This document shows positions 9,920 to 19,067 of a DNA stretch of 64,000 nt, piece by piece (position 1 is the first letter of the stretch; each line of letters begins with the position of its first letter). Both the position numbers and the translations under genes were made by a program. The DNA is taken from the NCBI GenBank assembly GCA_027452245.1, contig DAIDGW010000249.1, forward strand, positions 1 to 64,000, read 5' to 3'. The DNA is from Acidobacteriaceae bacterium. GTDB lineage: Bacteria; Acidobacteriota; Terriglobia; Terriglobales; Acidobacteriaceae. The notes under the pieces are model-generated. The model had not been told where the DNA came from. It made no database searches and saw only the letters and a program-made list of their open reading frames with translations.

Positions 9920-11854
9920 CTAAGCCCTGGAGCCTTCCCGTCCGGCTTGGCGGACCGCGTCCTTGATTTCCAGATTGCGAATCAGACGATGAAGATAGTT
10001 GGGATGAACACCGAGGAATTTCGCCGCCTCGTTGTGATTTCCGTGCGTCTGGGTGATTGCATTCAGAATGAGCTGCTTTTTAAAGTCTTTCACACTAGCG
10101 TGGTATTTCGCCAAACCTAATTCTGGCGACGACGCCCGCTCCAGCACGGAGTCGGGCAGATCCTCCGGTAATACCGTGTCCGACGCGCCCAGCACGAGCG
10201 CCCGTTCTGTCGCGTTTTCGAGTTCACGCACGTTCCCCGGCCAATCGTAATTAACCAGGCAAGCCATCGCCTCACGCGACACCGCCTTCGGCGTGACACG
10301 GCAACGCTGCGCATATTTCTGAACGAAGTGCCGCACGAGAATTGTGATGTCGTTCTTCCGATCGCGCAATGGCGGCATAGTGACCCTTACCACCGCTAAA
10401 CGGTAATAAAGATCGCGCCGGAATTGCCCAGTGGCTACAGCTTCTTCAAGGTTGCGATTCGTCGCGGCCAGCAGGCGGACATTGATCTTAATCGGGCGTG
10501 TGCCCCCTAGGCGTTCGAATTCGCGCTCCTGCAACACGCGCAGCAATTTGACCTGTAATGCCGGTGCAAGTTCTCCGATTTCATCGAGAAATACCACTCC
10601 GCCATCGGCGATCTCCAGCCTGCCTTTTTTTTGGGCGACGGCTCCCGTAAAGGCTCCGCGCTCATGTCCAAATAAATCGGCTTCCAACAAAGCTTCCGGA
10701 ATCGCGGCACAGTTAATCGCAACAAACGGCTTGTCGGCCCGACTGCTATTTGCGTGTAGAGCACGTGCCACCAATTCCTTACCCGTACCGCTTTCGCCTT
10801 CGATCAGTACGGTCGAGTCGCTCGGTGCAGCTTTGGCGATAAATTGATACACCTCTTTCATCGGCGCGCTTTCGCCGATGAGGTTGCGATCGCCAGCTAT
10901 TTCCGTGATCAGGCGCTGGTTCTCTCCCTGAAGCCATTGCAGACGCAGGGCATTATCCAACGCAACAGCGGAAATACCCGCAACGCCCGCCATCAGTTGC
11001 AGATGTTCGTCCGTAAATCGATTGGTGCTGAGCGTGCTGTCGAGATAAATACATCCAATCACCCGCTCATAAACAAAGAGAGGGACGCAGAGAAGCGATC
11101 GCACCTGGGACTCCGCAAGGCTGTCCACGTCGCGCAGTGCGTCCGAACGAGGGACATCACTTCCCAGGATGGCGATGCCTTCCTGCATAACCCGCCGCGT
11201 AATCGTGCGGCTCACCCGCACTGACTGTGAACTCCGGCCCTGGCGGACGCTGGCGTGCACCGAACGGAACTCCTCGCCACCTGGGTCGCCCAGCAAAATG
11301 GCGCCTCGGCTGGCCGGGATCACTTCGAAGATCAGACTTAACAGCTGAGCTTGAAGTTCCTCCAGTGCTCGGACGGCATGCACGGCACGGCTGATTTTGA
11401 GCAACGCGTTGAGGTTGAGGGCAACCTGCGAGTTTCCGGGAAGTTCCTTCCCCAGCCGGTCTGGATGAAGGTAAATAACTTCTTTGGGCTGGATAACCTT
11501 AGTCTCGGAAGCAGACGATGCCTCGTCAAATTCGACGGCATTTTCTGGAGCGGGTTGCTCCTCGGCTTCATTAAGGAACAGAAATACCGAGTCGCCGACG
11601 GCAATCTCGTCCCCATGCTGCAGACAGCGCCCTGTTGCCGCGACGCCATTGACGAGCGTACCGTTCCGGCTTCCTAAGTCTTGTATCTGGTATCGGCCCT
11701 CAACCAAGCGGAAGAGGCAATGTTTCCGCGAAACTGACGGATCAATCACCGGCACACCATTCGAGGCATCCCGACCGAGCGTAACTTCGCCTTCAAGCAA
11801 TAGAAACGTGGTTTCTTTCAAGGGGCCGGAAATCGCAAGAAGTTTCGGTCGCAA
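9920..11854 (-). CDS. Sigma-54-dependent activator with FHA and GAF sensor domains
   Basis: This protein (644 aa) should activate sigma-54 promoters by ATP-driven remodelling of RNA polymerase. An N-terminal FHA domain (about 18-95: [30 protein letters not shown]) binds phosphothreonine partners. A GAF domain follows at about 160-305. The AAA+ domain has Walker A GESGTGKE (353-360), the sigma-54 contact loop GAFTGA (400-405) and Walker [11 protein letters not shown] Fis-type helix-turn-helix ends the protein ([20 protein letters not shown]). Sensing by FHA instead of a receiver domain suggests control by Ser/Thr kinase signalling. The start appears to be TTG at 11854 with GGAG upstream. The divergent spacer holds a sigma-54-type promoter and a palindrome, likely targets of this protein. 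Confidence 0.95.
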   Translation of the reverse strand: MRPKLLAISGPLKETTFLLLEGEVTLGRDASNGVPVIDPSVSRKHCLFRLVEGRYQIQDLGSRNGTLVNGVAATGRCLQHGDEIAVGDSVFLFLNEAEEQPAPENAVEFDEASSASETKVIQPKEVIYLHPDRLGKELPGNSQVALNLNALLKISRAVHAVRALEELQAQLLSLIFEVIPASRGAILLGDPGGEEFRSVHASVRQGRSSQSVRVSRTITRRVMQEGIAILGSDVPRSDALRDVDSLAESQVRSLLCVPLFVYERVIGCIYLDSTLSTNRFTDEHLQLMAGVAGISAVALDNALRLQWLQGENQRLITEIAGDRNLIGESAPMKEVYQFIAKAAPSDSTVLIEGESGTGKELVARALHANSSRADKPFVAINCAAIPEALLEADLFGHERGAFTGAVAQKKGRLEIADGGVVFLDEIGELAPALQVKLLRVLQEREFERLGGTRPIKINVRLLAATNRNLEEAVATGQFRRDLYYRLAVVRVTMPPLRDRKNDITILVRHFVQKYAQRCRVTPKAVSREAMACLVNYDWPGNVRELENATERALVLGASDTVLPEDLPDSVLERASSPELGLAKYHASVKDFKKQLILNAITQTHGNHNEAAKFLGVHPNYLHRLIRNLEIKDAVRQAGREGSRA

Positions 11855-11930
11855 GAGGGTCGCCTACTCCGTAGCGCAACTTTTTATCACAGCGGCGCCT
11901 TAATTGCACCTCTGCGGATCGAAGACCGGT

Positions 11931-11968
11931 CTATCCGTTCGGCTAGGGAATACTATCCAATCGGATAG
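11931..11968. promoter_or_regulatory. Palindromic candidate enhancer site for the sigma-54 activator
   Basis: CTATCC-N4-GGATAG at 11953-11968 is a 6-bp inverted repeat, and a further half site CTATCCG lies at 11931-11937. The palindrome is about 120 bases upstream of the sigma-54-like promoter at 12086, a usual distance for an upstream activator sequence, and about 100 bases from the activator start codon. Binding by the neighbouring activator is inference. Confidence 0.4.
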
Positions 11969-12085
11969 AGAGCACCAGGAAATACCTGCGATTCCCGTCG
12001 ATCATGTCGGTTAGAACGATTCGATAACTGCTGAAAAATCAGTATTTCCGACAGTTCCTCGCCATTGGCTGTTCTTAGACTGGAT

Positions 12086-12101
12086 TGGTACCAGGAATGC
12101 T
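12086..12101 (+). promoter_or_regulatory. Candidate sigma-54 (-24/-12) promoter
   Basis: TGGTACC-N4-ATGCT has the invariant GG (12087-12088) and GC (12099-12100) with exactly ten bases between them. It differs from the TGGCACG-N4-TTGCW consensus at three positions. It points away from the FHA-sigma-54 activator gene and towards a terminated stretch with no convincing coding sequence. A transcript would start near 12112. Confidence 0.5.
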
Positions 12102-12111
12102 CTGTATAGAT

Positions 12112-12216
12112 TGCGCATCGGCAAAAGCGATGGGGGAAGCGCTTTTAGTTTTGGCCGAGTGTGCAGGCAGGGGCTCGAAGGGACCCCCTCGTCGGGTCCT
12201 TGCCTTTTTTAATTTG
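12112..12216 (+). ncRNA. Predicted sigma-54-driven small RNA (about 100 nt)
   Basis: Between the candidate promoter and the terminator lie about 100 bases without a convincing coding sequence. The predicted transcript starts with a small hairpin (CATCG-N7-CGATG near 12116-12132), continues with a U-rich single-stranded part containing CTTTTAGTTTTGG, and ends in a terminator hairpin plus U-tract. The layout of a sigma-54 activator gene facing a sigma-54-promoted short RNA recalls LuxO/Qrr of Vibrio and GlrR/GlmY of enterobacteria. I recognise no sequence family. An open frame starting near 12085 crosses the terminator into the antisense of lhr and looks like noise. Confidence 0.4.
12176..12215 (+). 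terminator. Rho-independent terminator of the predicted small RNA
   Basis: GGACCC and GGGTCC form a stem around a short loop, with AAG/CTT extending it past a one-base bulge. TTGCC and a run of six T's follow (near 12205-12211). The T-run is on the plus strand only, so it cannot serve the lhr gene that ends at 12228 on the other strand. Confidence 0.65.
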
Positions 12217-12227
12217 TTTGAGCAAAG

Positions 12228-15200
12228 TCAGTCTCCAGCCGCAGCAATTTCCGTATCGGCAACTGCCTTAGGACTTTGCGGAAGGACGGGAACTCCGTCC
12301 CGATAGCTTACGCTGCGTCCGGAGATTGCCGGCACTCGCTCTCCCGGCACTAGAATTCCAACCAGATTCAGTGGATCAGCCGCCGACACCATTACGGTTT
12401 CGTCAGCCAGCGGCAAATTGCGCATCCCCCGCACGGACTCGACTGCGACCGGCAACGCAAACTGCTCGCCCAGAAAGCCGTCGACGAAACGACCGCCACG
12501 AATCTCCCCCCGGTCTTCCAGGCGTCGGAAACCCATCAGCAACTCCCGCCAGGGGGGTAGGTTCGATTCACGAGCCAGCACGTCGCGAAGCACGATTCCA
12601 TAGCGGCGCAGCAACATCCAGCAAGCCGCTTCCACCATGCGGGCGCGTTCCGCCGGTTCCTCCGTGTGCAGCAGCGCCCAGCGGCCTGCGCTGTGTCGCG
12701 GACGGTTGCTGCGTCCGCTGCCCTGCCCCGCCCTTCGCTTTGGATCGATTAGCGATCGCAGATTGTCGAATCCGTCGGCCGTCACCAGTCCCGCTGCAAC
12801 CAGTTGCCACAGCGCGGTTTCAATCTCGGCTTTCAGCTTGCCCGTTCCCCGCACGATATCCGCAAAGAACGATGCTCCCCGCTGCTGCAAAAAACTGAGA
12901 ACAAGTTGAGCACCGTGACTTAGCCCGGCGCTCTGCTCCATCCCCGGATGTCGCGGCGTCATCCAATCTGCCTCTTCCCGAACAAAGAACGTGATTGGCG
13001 CCACGCTGGTCGGAATCACTCGGCGCTGCCGCGGCGTGGCTTCCGCAGAACCGTCACCTTTGGACGCAGAAGAATCCAGTGTCGCGGGGTGCGGAGACAA
13101 TCGGCCCCAGCCCACTGCTCCAGTCAGACAAAGCGTGTCGAGCCACTTGGGGTCGTAATCGGTAATGCGGCGTGCCAACACCTGCCGCTCCCATGCATTC
13201 GCCGGAATTTCCAATCCCTGCAACTGGTGGAGAACTTCCAGAGTTCCACGCTCGCCTACAACCTGTGTTCCGGGCGTGATGTGCTGCCACCTTAGCAGCC
13301 ACCGCATAAATTGCGCCGCGGTCACAGGTTCGACCTGTTTACGCAGTTTTCCGACAGTCAGCCGATGGATGCGCGCCAGCAACCGCCGTTCACACCATTC
13401 ATTCTGCGTAGCAGCATCGCCTGACCGTGTTTCTGCGGGCGCAATATGGAGCGATGCAAGCGTCGAATTGCCTCTAAAGCTTCCCCGAAGAATCGTCCCG
13501 CTCGCCTCCATTCGCAGGAGAGCGGATTCGACTTCCGATGCAGGCAGTCCAAGAATTTCTCCCAGTTCAACAGCCGTCGTTGGACCCAAGTGAGACATCC
13601 AGCCGGTCACTGCGGTCAGCAGAACTGCATCGCGTGTCGCTACTGCGGACTCGACATCGGGCGCCTTTCGCTCGAACCTGGCATCTGGAAATAGCGTCTG
13701 AAAACTCTTTGCGCGCTCCGCAGCGGCCCAGTAACGCCGCCCTTTATACCAAGCCTCGGTGGCGCGTTGCTCGCTCACAAGTCTTTCGAAATAAGGGTTC
13801 CAACGTGCGATATTTCTAAACAATGCCGCGCCGTATTCCAATGAAGAAGTTTGAGTCCTGTCGAACGAATCGGCCGGCAACGCGACCAACGTATGCAGTA
13901 CATCATGTAATTCGTCAGGGTCGCGGACGTCCGGCCACGCCTCCTGTTGTACCTGCTCAATCGCCTCGGGATCGAGTCTTCCCACTTCCTGCAAAACCGA
14001 TTCCGGCAGCACCCGCCGCATCTCGACCGCACGCGCCCTGCGCTCTTCAAGCGGTGCGTCGTCCAGATACGCATAAGGATTCGCATTGAGAATTTCATGC
14101 GAGAACTGCGATGGAACCGGCGTATCCACAGCAAGAATTCGAATTTCTCCCGACGCGATTGCGCGCAGTACAGACCTCAGACCTTCGATATCCATGGCTT
14201 CGGTCAGAACATCTTTCATGACCTCGTGAACGAGGGGATGGTCGGGAATCTTGCGTTCGCCTTCGATATTTTCAAAGCAAGCTGCCGCATCCGGGAATAC
14301 CGAGGCCAGCAAGTCGTCCGAGCGTATGCGTTGGATCTGCGGCGGAACTTTCTTGCCATTTTGGAAGCGCAGCAAAGCGAGCGCGCGGTTCGCATCCCAG
14401 CGCCAGCGTGTCCCGAAGATGGGAGAATCCAGCACCGCCTGCTCCAGGATCGACTGCACCGTCTCCGCCTGCAAAAATCGAAAAACATCGGCCAGCGGGA
14501 AACTGTGCTGTTCGGCCAGCGCGATGTTTAATCCGTTGTCAGTGGCCGCCGCTTGCAACTCGAAATTGAAGCCTACGCAGAACCTTTTGCGCAGCGACAA
14601 TCCCCAGGCTTTGTTGATTCGCCCGCCGAACGGGGCATGGATCACCAACTGCATGCCGCCGCCTTCATCGAAAAAGCGCTCGGCAATGACCGTCGTCTGT
14701 GTCGGGACAGCGCCAAGCACAGCGCGCCCTTGCAGAATGTATTCGATGGCTTGTTCAGCACCGGAATCATCCAGCCCGCTTTCCTGCTTTAGCCACGAAA
14801 CTGCCGCGGACACCTCCGGCTGCGTCGCGGAAAATCCTACCGGCGATGTATGCGGCAGCATTTCACTGATCTTCTCCCGCAGTGCTCCGACGTGCTCCGA
14901 CAATTCTTCGGTTCGCGATGGAGCTTCGCCGCGCCAGAACGGCACGCTCGGCGGTGCGCCATGCGCGTCGTGCACCAGCATGCGTCCGGAATTCGTCTCG
15001 ATGCGGTGGATCATCCACGACGTGTTGCCCAGCAGCATGATGTCGCCGCGATTGCTCTCGACTGCAAAATCCTCATCCACCGTACCGACCATAGCGCCGT
15101 CCGGTTCGGCGACCACCGTATAAAGCGAATTGTCGGGGATTGCGCCTCCGCTGGTGATGGCTGCCAAACGCGCTCCGCGACGCCCCCGCAGCTTGCGATT

Positions 15201-16631
15201 CACGCGATCGCGATGCACATACGCGCCATATCGCCCGCGACGCGCGGCAATTCCTTCCGACAACATTTCCAGAACCGATTCGTAAACTTCACGGCTGAGA
15301 TTCCGGTAGGGATAAGCGCGCTTCACCAACGCAAACAGCTCATCCTCGTCCCACTCTTCCGCCGAGCACGCAGCCACGATCTGCTGCGCCAGTACATCAA
15401 CCGGGGATTCCGGAATAATGAGCTGATCCAGATCTCCGTGCTGAATCGCCCGGACCAGCGCCGCGCACTCCAGCAGGTCGTCGCGCGTCGTAGCGACGAA
15501 GCGTCCTTTGGGAATGGCGCCGCGCCAGTGTCCCGAGCGGCCGATTCGCTGCAAGCCCACAGCGATCGAGCGCGGAGAATTAATCTGCACCACCAGATCG
15601 ACCGTTCCGACATCGATGCCCAATTCCAGTGAAGCCGTCGCGACCAGCACGCGAATCTGGCCTTCTTTCAATTTTTTCTCTGCAGCTAAGCGCAATTTGC
15701 GCGACAAACTGCCATGATGCGCGGCAACGTTCTCTTCGCCCATGCGTTCGCCGAGGTGATGCGCGATCCGTTCCGCAAATCTCCGCGTATTCACGAACAC
15801 CAGCGTCGACCGGTGCTGCTCCACCAGCGCGACCAGCCGGTTGTAAATCTCGTCCCACATCTCGTTCGACGCCACCGGGCCCAGTGGCATGGGGGGAACT
15901 TCGATTGCCAGATCCATCTCGCGCTTATGCCCAACATTGACGATCACAGGATTCGGGCGCGAGTTCCCCGTCAGGAAATGCGCCACCTGCTCTATCGGCT
16001 TCTGCGTCGCCGAAAGCCCAATCCGCACCGGACGCCGGTGCGTCAACGCATCCAGCCGCTCCAGCGACAAGGTAAGATGTGCTCCGCGCTTGTCATCCGC
16101 CACGGCATGGATTTCGTCGACAATCACTGTCTCGACATCGCGCAGAACTGCCCGGCTCTTATCCGCGGTCAGCAGTATGTAAAGCGATTCGGGAGTGGTG
16201 ACCAGAATATGCGGCGGCCGCTTCAGCATGGCCCGCCGCTCGTGCATGAGCGTGTCACCGGTGCGCACCGCCGTGCGAATCTCCGGCATCAGCAGGCCAC
16301 GCTCGTTCGCCATCCCCAGAATTTCGCCCAGGGGAATTTCGAGATTCTTCTGGATGTCGTTGCCCAGCGCCTTCAGCGGAGAAACATAAAGAACTTCGGT
16401 CCGGTCAGATAGTTCTCCCGCCAACGACTTTCGAACCAGCCGGTCGATGCAGGCAAGAAACGCGGCCAAAGTCTTGCCGGATCCGGTGGGAGCCGAAATT
16501 AAGGTCGTGCGCCCTGCCAGAATGTGCGGCCATCCTTGCTCCTGTGGCTCAGTCGGAGTGCCGAACTTATGGACAAACCACTCCGCGACTAAAGGATGGG
16601 CCCAGGCCAAAGACGCAGGAGGGAACGGCAT
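12228..16631 (-). CDS. lhr: Lhr family ATP-dependent helicase (full length, 1467 aa)
   Basis: Lhr is a superfamily 2 3'-5' DNA helicase linked to DNA repair. The N-terminal half is the Lhr core: Walker A APTGSGKT (47-54), SPLKALGNDI, TTPESLY, the DEIH box (172-175), then the second RecA domain with VNTRRFAERIAHHL, VATASLELGIDVG and QRIGRSGHWRG. A winged helix and the Lhr-specific domain follow. The C-terminal 600 residues correspond to the extension found in long bacterial Lhr (about 1500 aa in E. coli) and absent from Lhr-core proteins. A short low-complexity stretch near SSASKGDGSAEATPR sits in that extension. The gene is monocistronic as far as can be seen. Confidence 0.95.
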   Translation of the reverse strand: MPFPPASLAWAHPLVAEWFVHKFGTPTEPQEQGWPHILAGRTTLISAPTGSGKTLAAFLACIDRLVRKSLAGELSDRTEVLYVSPLKALGNDIQKNLEIPLGEILGMANERGLLMPEIRTAVRTGDTLMHERRAMLKRPPHILVTTPESLYILLTADKSRAVLRDVETVIVDEIHAVADDKRGAHLTLSLERLDALTHRRPVRIGLSATQKPIEQVAHFLTGNSRPNPVIVNVGHKREMDLAIEVPPMPLGPVASNEMWDEIYNRLVALVEQHRSTLVFVNTRRFAERIAHHLGERMGEENVAAHHGSLSRKLRLAAEKKLKEGQIRVLVATASLELGIDVGTVDLVVQINSPRSIAVGLQRIGRSGHWRGAIPKGRFVATTRDDLLECAALVRAIQHGDLDQLIIPESPVDVLAQQIVAACSAEEWDEDELFALVKRAYPYRNLSREVYESVLEMLSEGIAARRGRYGAYVHRDRVNRKLRGRRGARLAAITSGGAIPDNSLYTVVAEPDGAMVGTVDEDFAVESNRGDIMLLGNTSWMIHRIETNSGRMLVHDAHGAPPSVPFWRGEAPSRTEELSEHVGALREKISEMLPHTSPVGFSATQPEVSAAVSWLKQESGLDDSGAEQAIEYILQGRAVLGAVPTQTTVIAERFFDEGGGMQLVIHAPFGGRINKAWGLSLRKRFCVGFNFELQAAATDNGLNIALAEQHSFPLADVFRFLQAETVQSILEQAVLDSPIFGTRWRWDANRALALLRFQNGKKVPPQIQRIRSDDLLASVFPDAAACFENIEGERKIPDHPLVHEVMKDVLTEAMDIEGLRSVLRAIASGEIRILAVDTPVPSQFSHEILNANPYAYLDDAPLEERRARAVEMRRVLPESVLQEVGRLDPEAIEQVQQEAWPDVRDPDELHDVLHTLVALPADSFDRTQTSSLEYGAALFRNIARWNPYFERLVSEQRATEAWYKGRRYWAAAERAKSFQTLFPDARFERKAPDVESAVATRDAVLLTAVTGWMSHLGPTTAVELGEILGLPASEVESALLRMEASGTILRGSFRGNSTLASLHIAPAETRSGDAATQNEWCERRLLARIHRLTVGKLRKQVEPVTAAQFMRWLLRWQHITPGTQVVGERGTLEVLHQLQGLEIPANAWERQVLARRITDYDPKWLDTLCLTGAVGWGRLSPHPATLDSSASKGDGSAEATPRQRRVIPTSVAPITFFVREEADWMTPRHPGMEQSAGLSHGAQLVLSFLQQRGASFFADIVRGTGKLKAEIETALWQLVAAGLVTADGFDNLRSLIDPKRRAGQGSGRSNRPRHSAGRWALLHTEEPAERARMVEAACWMLLRRYGIVLRDVLARESNLPPWRELLMGFRRLEDRGEIRGGRFVDGFLGEQFALPVAVESVRGMRNLPLADETVMVSAADPLNLVGILVPGERVPAISGRSVSYRDGVPVLPQSPKAVADTEIAAAGD

Positions 16632-16731
16632 TGAGTTATTCTAGCCCGAAATTCAACCTTCGCCAACCGTTCGCCATCAGGGAACAATACTCGTCATACT
16701 TCCAAACGTCTAAAGCTGATACCGTAAATCA

Positions 16732-17487
16732 ATGCACCCCATGCTGACCCGCTCAGACGACTACGTTGAATACTGTCGCGAGACAGCAAAGCACGCCCGC
16801 GATCCACATGACCTTTCCCTCCGCGGACGCCATTTGAAGAACGTAACTCGACTGGTTCATGAACAGATTGCCCAAGAGATTGGTCTTTCTACCGCTGACG
16901 ATCTCGTCGACATCGGTTGCGGCAATGGCGCAATGCTCAAAATCGCGGAACTCGCTGGCGTCAGGAGCGCAACTGGTCTGCTCGCAACCGAAGAAGAAGT
17001 TACCGTCTTACGAGGTTTTGGGCTGAACGTCAGGCAGGGACTCGCCGACAGGTTGCCCGTCGCTGATGCCAGCGCCTCTGCGATCGTCTGCAATAATGTC
17101 CTTCTCGTTGTACCCCGGCAGAAAGTTCAGGCCAGCCTTTGCGAAATCCATCGTGTGGCGAAGCCTGGAGCCCGCATATTCCTAGGCGAAATCCCCCGCG
17201 CGGAACAGCACGATCCTACCCCCACCTTTGCCAGCCGCCGCGAACTTCTCAATTACCTTTACCGTAAACATGGCATGAGAGCCTGGTTGGGAATGGTACG
17301 TCGCCTTGCGTACCAACAACTTACAGGCAAACCGGCATTGGTCAACAGCGGAACCAAGATTTCGTTTTGGGCAGCCCCAGAAGAATTCATACCCATGCTT
17401 CAGGCAGCGGACCTGCGACTAGTTCGACATTGGGAGTGCTGGCAGTATCCGACTCGCAGCAATTATCTGGTGCAAAAACCTGAATAG
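16732..17487 (+). CDS. Class I SAM-dependent methyltransferase
   Basis: The 251-residue protein carries the Rossmann methyltransferase motifs: motif I DLVDIGCGNGAMLKIAE (about residues 60-76), an acidic loop after strand 2, motif II around ASAIVCNNVLLVVP, and motif III KPGARIFLGEIPRAE. This is the Methyltransf_11-like layout of small-molecule or lipid methylases. The substrate cannot be read from sequence. ATG at 16732 was used; a second ATG lies at 16741. It stands between the divergent lhr gene and the convergent M48 protease, with no partner gene. Confidence 0.85.
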   Translation: MHPMLTRSDDYVEYCRETAKHARDPHDLSLRGRHLKNVTRLVHEQIAQEIGLSTADDLVDIGCGNGAMLKIAELAGVRSATGLLATEEEVTVLRGFGLNVRQGLADRLPVADASASAIVCNNVLLVVPRQKVQASLCEIHRVAKPGARIFLGEIPRAEQHDPTPTFASRRELLNYLYRKHGMRAWLGMVRRLAYQQLTGKPALVNSGTKISFWAAPEEFIPMLQAADLRLVRHWECWQYPTRSNYLVQKPE

Positions 17488-17570
17488 TCCGCCAGCGAAT
17501 TTCATCGGACCGCAAGTTGAGTGCGATTGCGAGGATTCCTGACGTCAGAAACATCACCTTATCACCGCTC

Positions 17571-18914
17571 TTACTTCACGAACTCCCCTTGTTGTCCTTT
17601 CGCCCAGGGATCGTAAGTCAGGGCAAACTGGATTCGCTCCGGAATGCTGGGATGATCGTAGAAAAGAAAGACCTGCACCGGATTCGGATCAGGGTCGGCC
17701 AGATCCACTTCTCCCAGAATCTGAAAAGCCTGCGCCGCCACCTGCGCGGAATCCGACGTAAGCCCGTGCGTGACTTCCAATCCGTATTGATCCGCCTGAT
17801 GCTCATCATGGCGGCTGAAAGCACTCATAATCGGACTGGCCACAAAGGAAAACACTGATAGCAGCAGCAATAGCGCCGGCAGTGATGCCCAATCGTCCAG
17901 CTTACGCACTCCCCAATCCACGCCCCAGCGGCCAAGCACCCATCCGATCATGCGGTAGCCCAGGTAGAAGAACAGCAGCAGCAGCGCAGCGAAGAAAGCC
18001 AGCCCTTTGGGAACGTGCAGGAGCACATAGTGTCCCATCTCATGTCCCGCGACGAATACAATCTGCGGAATGTTCATCTTGGCAATCGTCGTATCCCAAA
18101 CCACGATCCGCTTCGACGCTCCGATGCCGGTCACGTAAGCGTTCAGCCCCGTTGTCTTCTCCCCGGCGCCCATCCAGAACATGCGCTCCGGCGGAATATT
18201 CTCTCCGGCGCGCTGCACCATCTGTTCCAGGCTCGCCGTGAGCGCGGGATCTTTCTGCTGCAGCGGTTCGAATTTGTGGAACATGGGATCGATCACCCAC
18301 GGCCCGATGAAGAACAGAAACACGCCAATCGGCAGCGTAACCAGCCAGAAGTAGAACCACCAACGCCGCGGGCTGCGGTGGATGACCACGTACAGCAACC
18401 AGATGAACAGGATTCCCAGCACGATCGAAATCAATTGGCCTTTCGTCCAATCCCAAGTCCAGGAACCCCATCCCTGCACAGAGATTCCAAACCTTTTTTC
18501 GATCCACTCGCTGTAGAGATCCAGGGGCAAAGTCAGAACAGCTATTGTGAGCAGCAGCAGCGGCGAAAACACCACGCTTTGCAGAAATCTCTTCGCGGAA
18601 AATGCTTCGGCCCAGTCGCGATAGCGCGCGGCAAGCTTCGTCCTCAAGACAAACCACAGCACAAGCAGCCCATAGACAAATCCGATCAACGCCAGACGAA
18701 AGTGAATGCGGCTGCGGTCGTGCGCCTTTGCATATAGGTCGGGCGGCAGCGTGTAAGCGGTCACTCTCTTCTGGGTTGAGGGAGCGGCCGTTGGCGCGGC
18801 CGGACTGGATGTCTGCACTTGCGCCGGCGCAGCGGCAGGCTGGTCCTGCGCCGAAGCTATGATCCAGGGAAGAACGACGAGTAAGAGGATGGGAATGCAA
18901 TGAAATCTTTTCAT
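17571..18914 (-). CDS. M48 family membrane zinc protease (Ste24/CAAX-protease-like)
   Basis: M48A proteases are multi-spanning membrane zinc peptidases; bacterial members handle envelope protein quality control, and the eukaryotic homologue Ste24 trims CAAX proteins. The zinc motif HEMGH is at residues 291-295 and the third ligand Glu371 is in DEHQAD, so the enzyme should be active. The N-terminus is a signal-like helix (CIPILLLVVLPWIIA) followed by a Pro/Ala linker, then several membrane helices before and after the active site. The start at 18914 was chosen for the AGGA at proper spacing and for the signal sequence; an upstream in-frame ATG at 18950 lacks such support. The product is 447 aa. 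Confidence 0.92.
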   Translation of the reverse strand: MKRFHCIPILLLVVLPWIIASAQDQPAAAPAQVQTSSPAAPTAAPSTQKRVTAYTLPPDLYAKAHDRSRIHFRLALIGFVYGLLVLWFVLRTKLAARYRDWAEAFSAKRFLQSVVFSPLLLLTIAVLTLPLDLYSEWIEKRFGISVQGWGSWTWDWTKGQLISIVLGILFIWLLYVVIHRSPRRWWFYFWLVTLPIGVFLFFIGPWVIDPMFHKFEPLQQKDPALTASLEQMVQRAGENIPPERMFWMGAGEKTTGLNAYVTGIGASKRIVVWDTTIAKMNIPQIVFVAGHEMGHYVLLHVPKGLAFFAALLLLFFYLGYRMIGWVLGRWGVDWGVRKLDDWASLPALLLLLSVFSFVASPIMSAFSRHDEHQADQYGLEVTHGLTSDSAQVAAQAFQILGEVDLADPDPNPVQVFLFYDHPSIPERIQFALTYDPWAKGQQGEFVK

Positions 18915-19067
18915 GTTCAGTCCTATCTGTTGCACGCGATGAATTGGCAATCGTGTGGCGGAAATGCCGCTGGAATTCTAGGACTGCCGACAAGCAGAGT
19001 CAACGGAGAGAGGACAGGGTCCTGCTCTCGCTACTCGACCATCCGGGGCTGCTAGAATTCTTCCCGC

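Noticed and set aside
12085-12306. 73-residue plus-strand frame after the sigma-54-like promoter
   Set aside because: It runs through the terminator hairpin and into antisense of lhr, so the transcript is better read as an RNA. A shorter peptide within it is not excluded.
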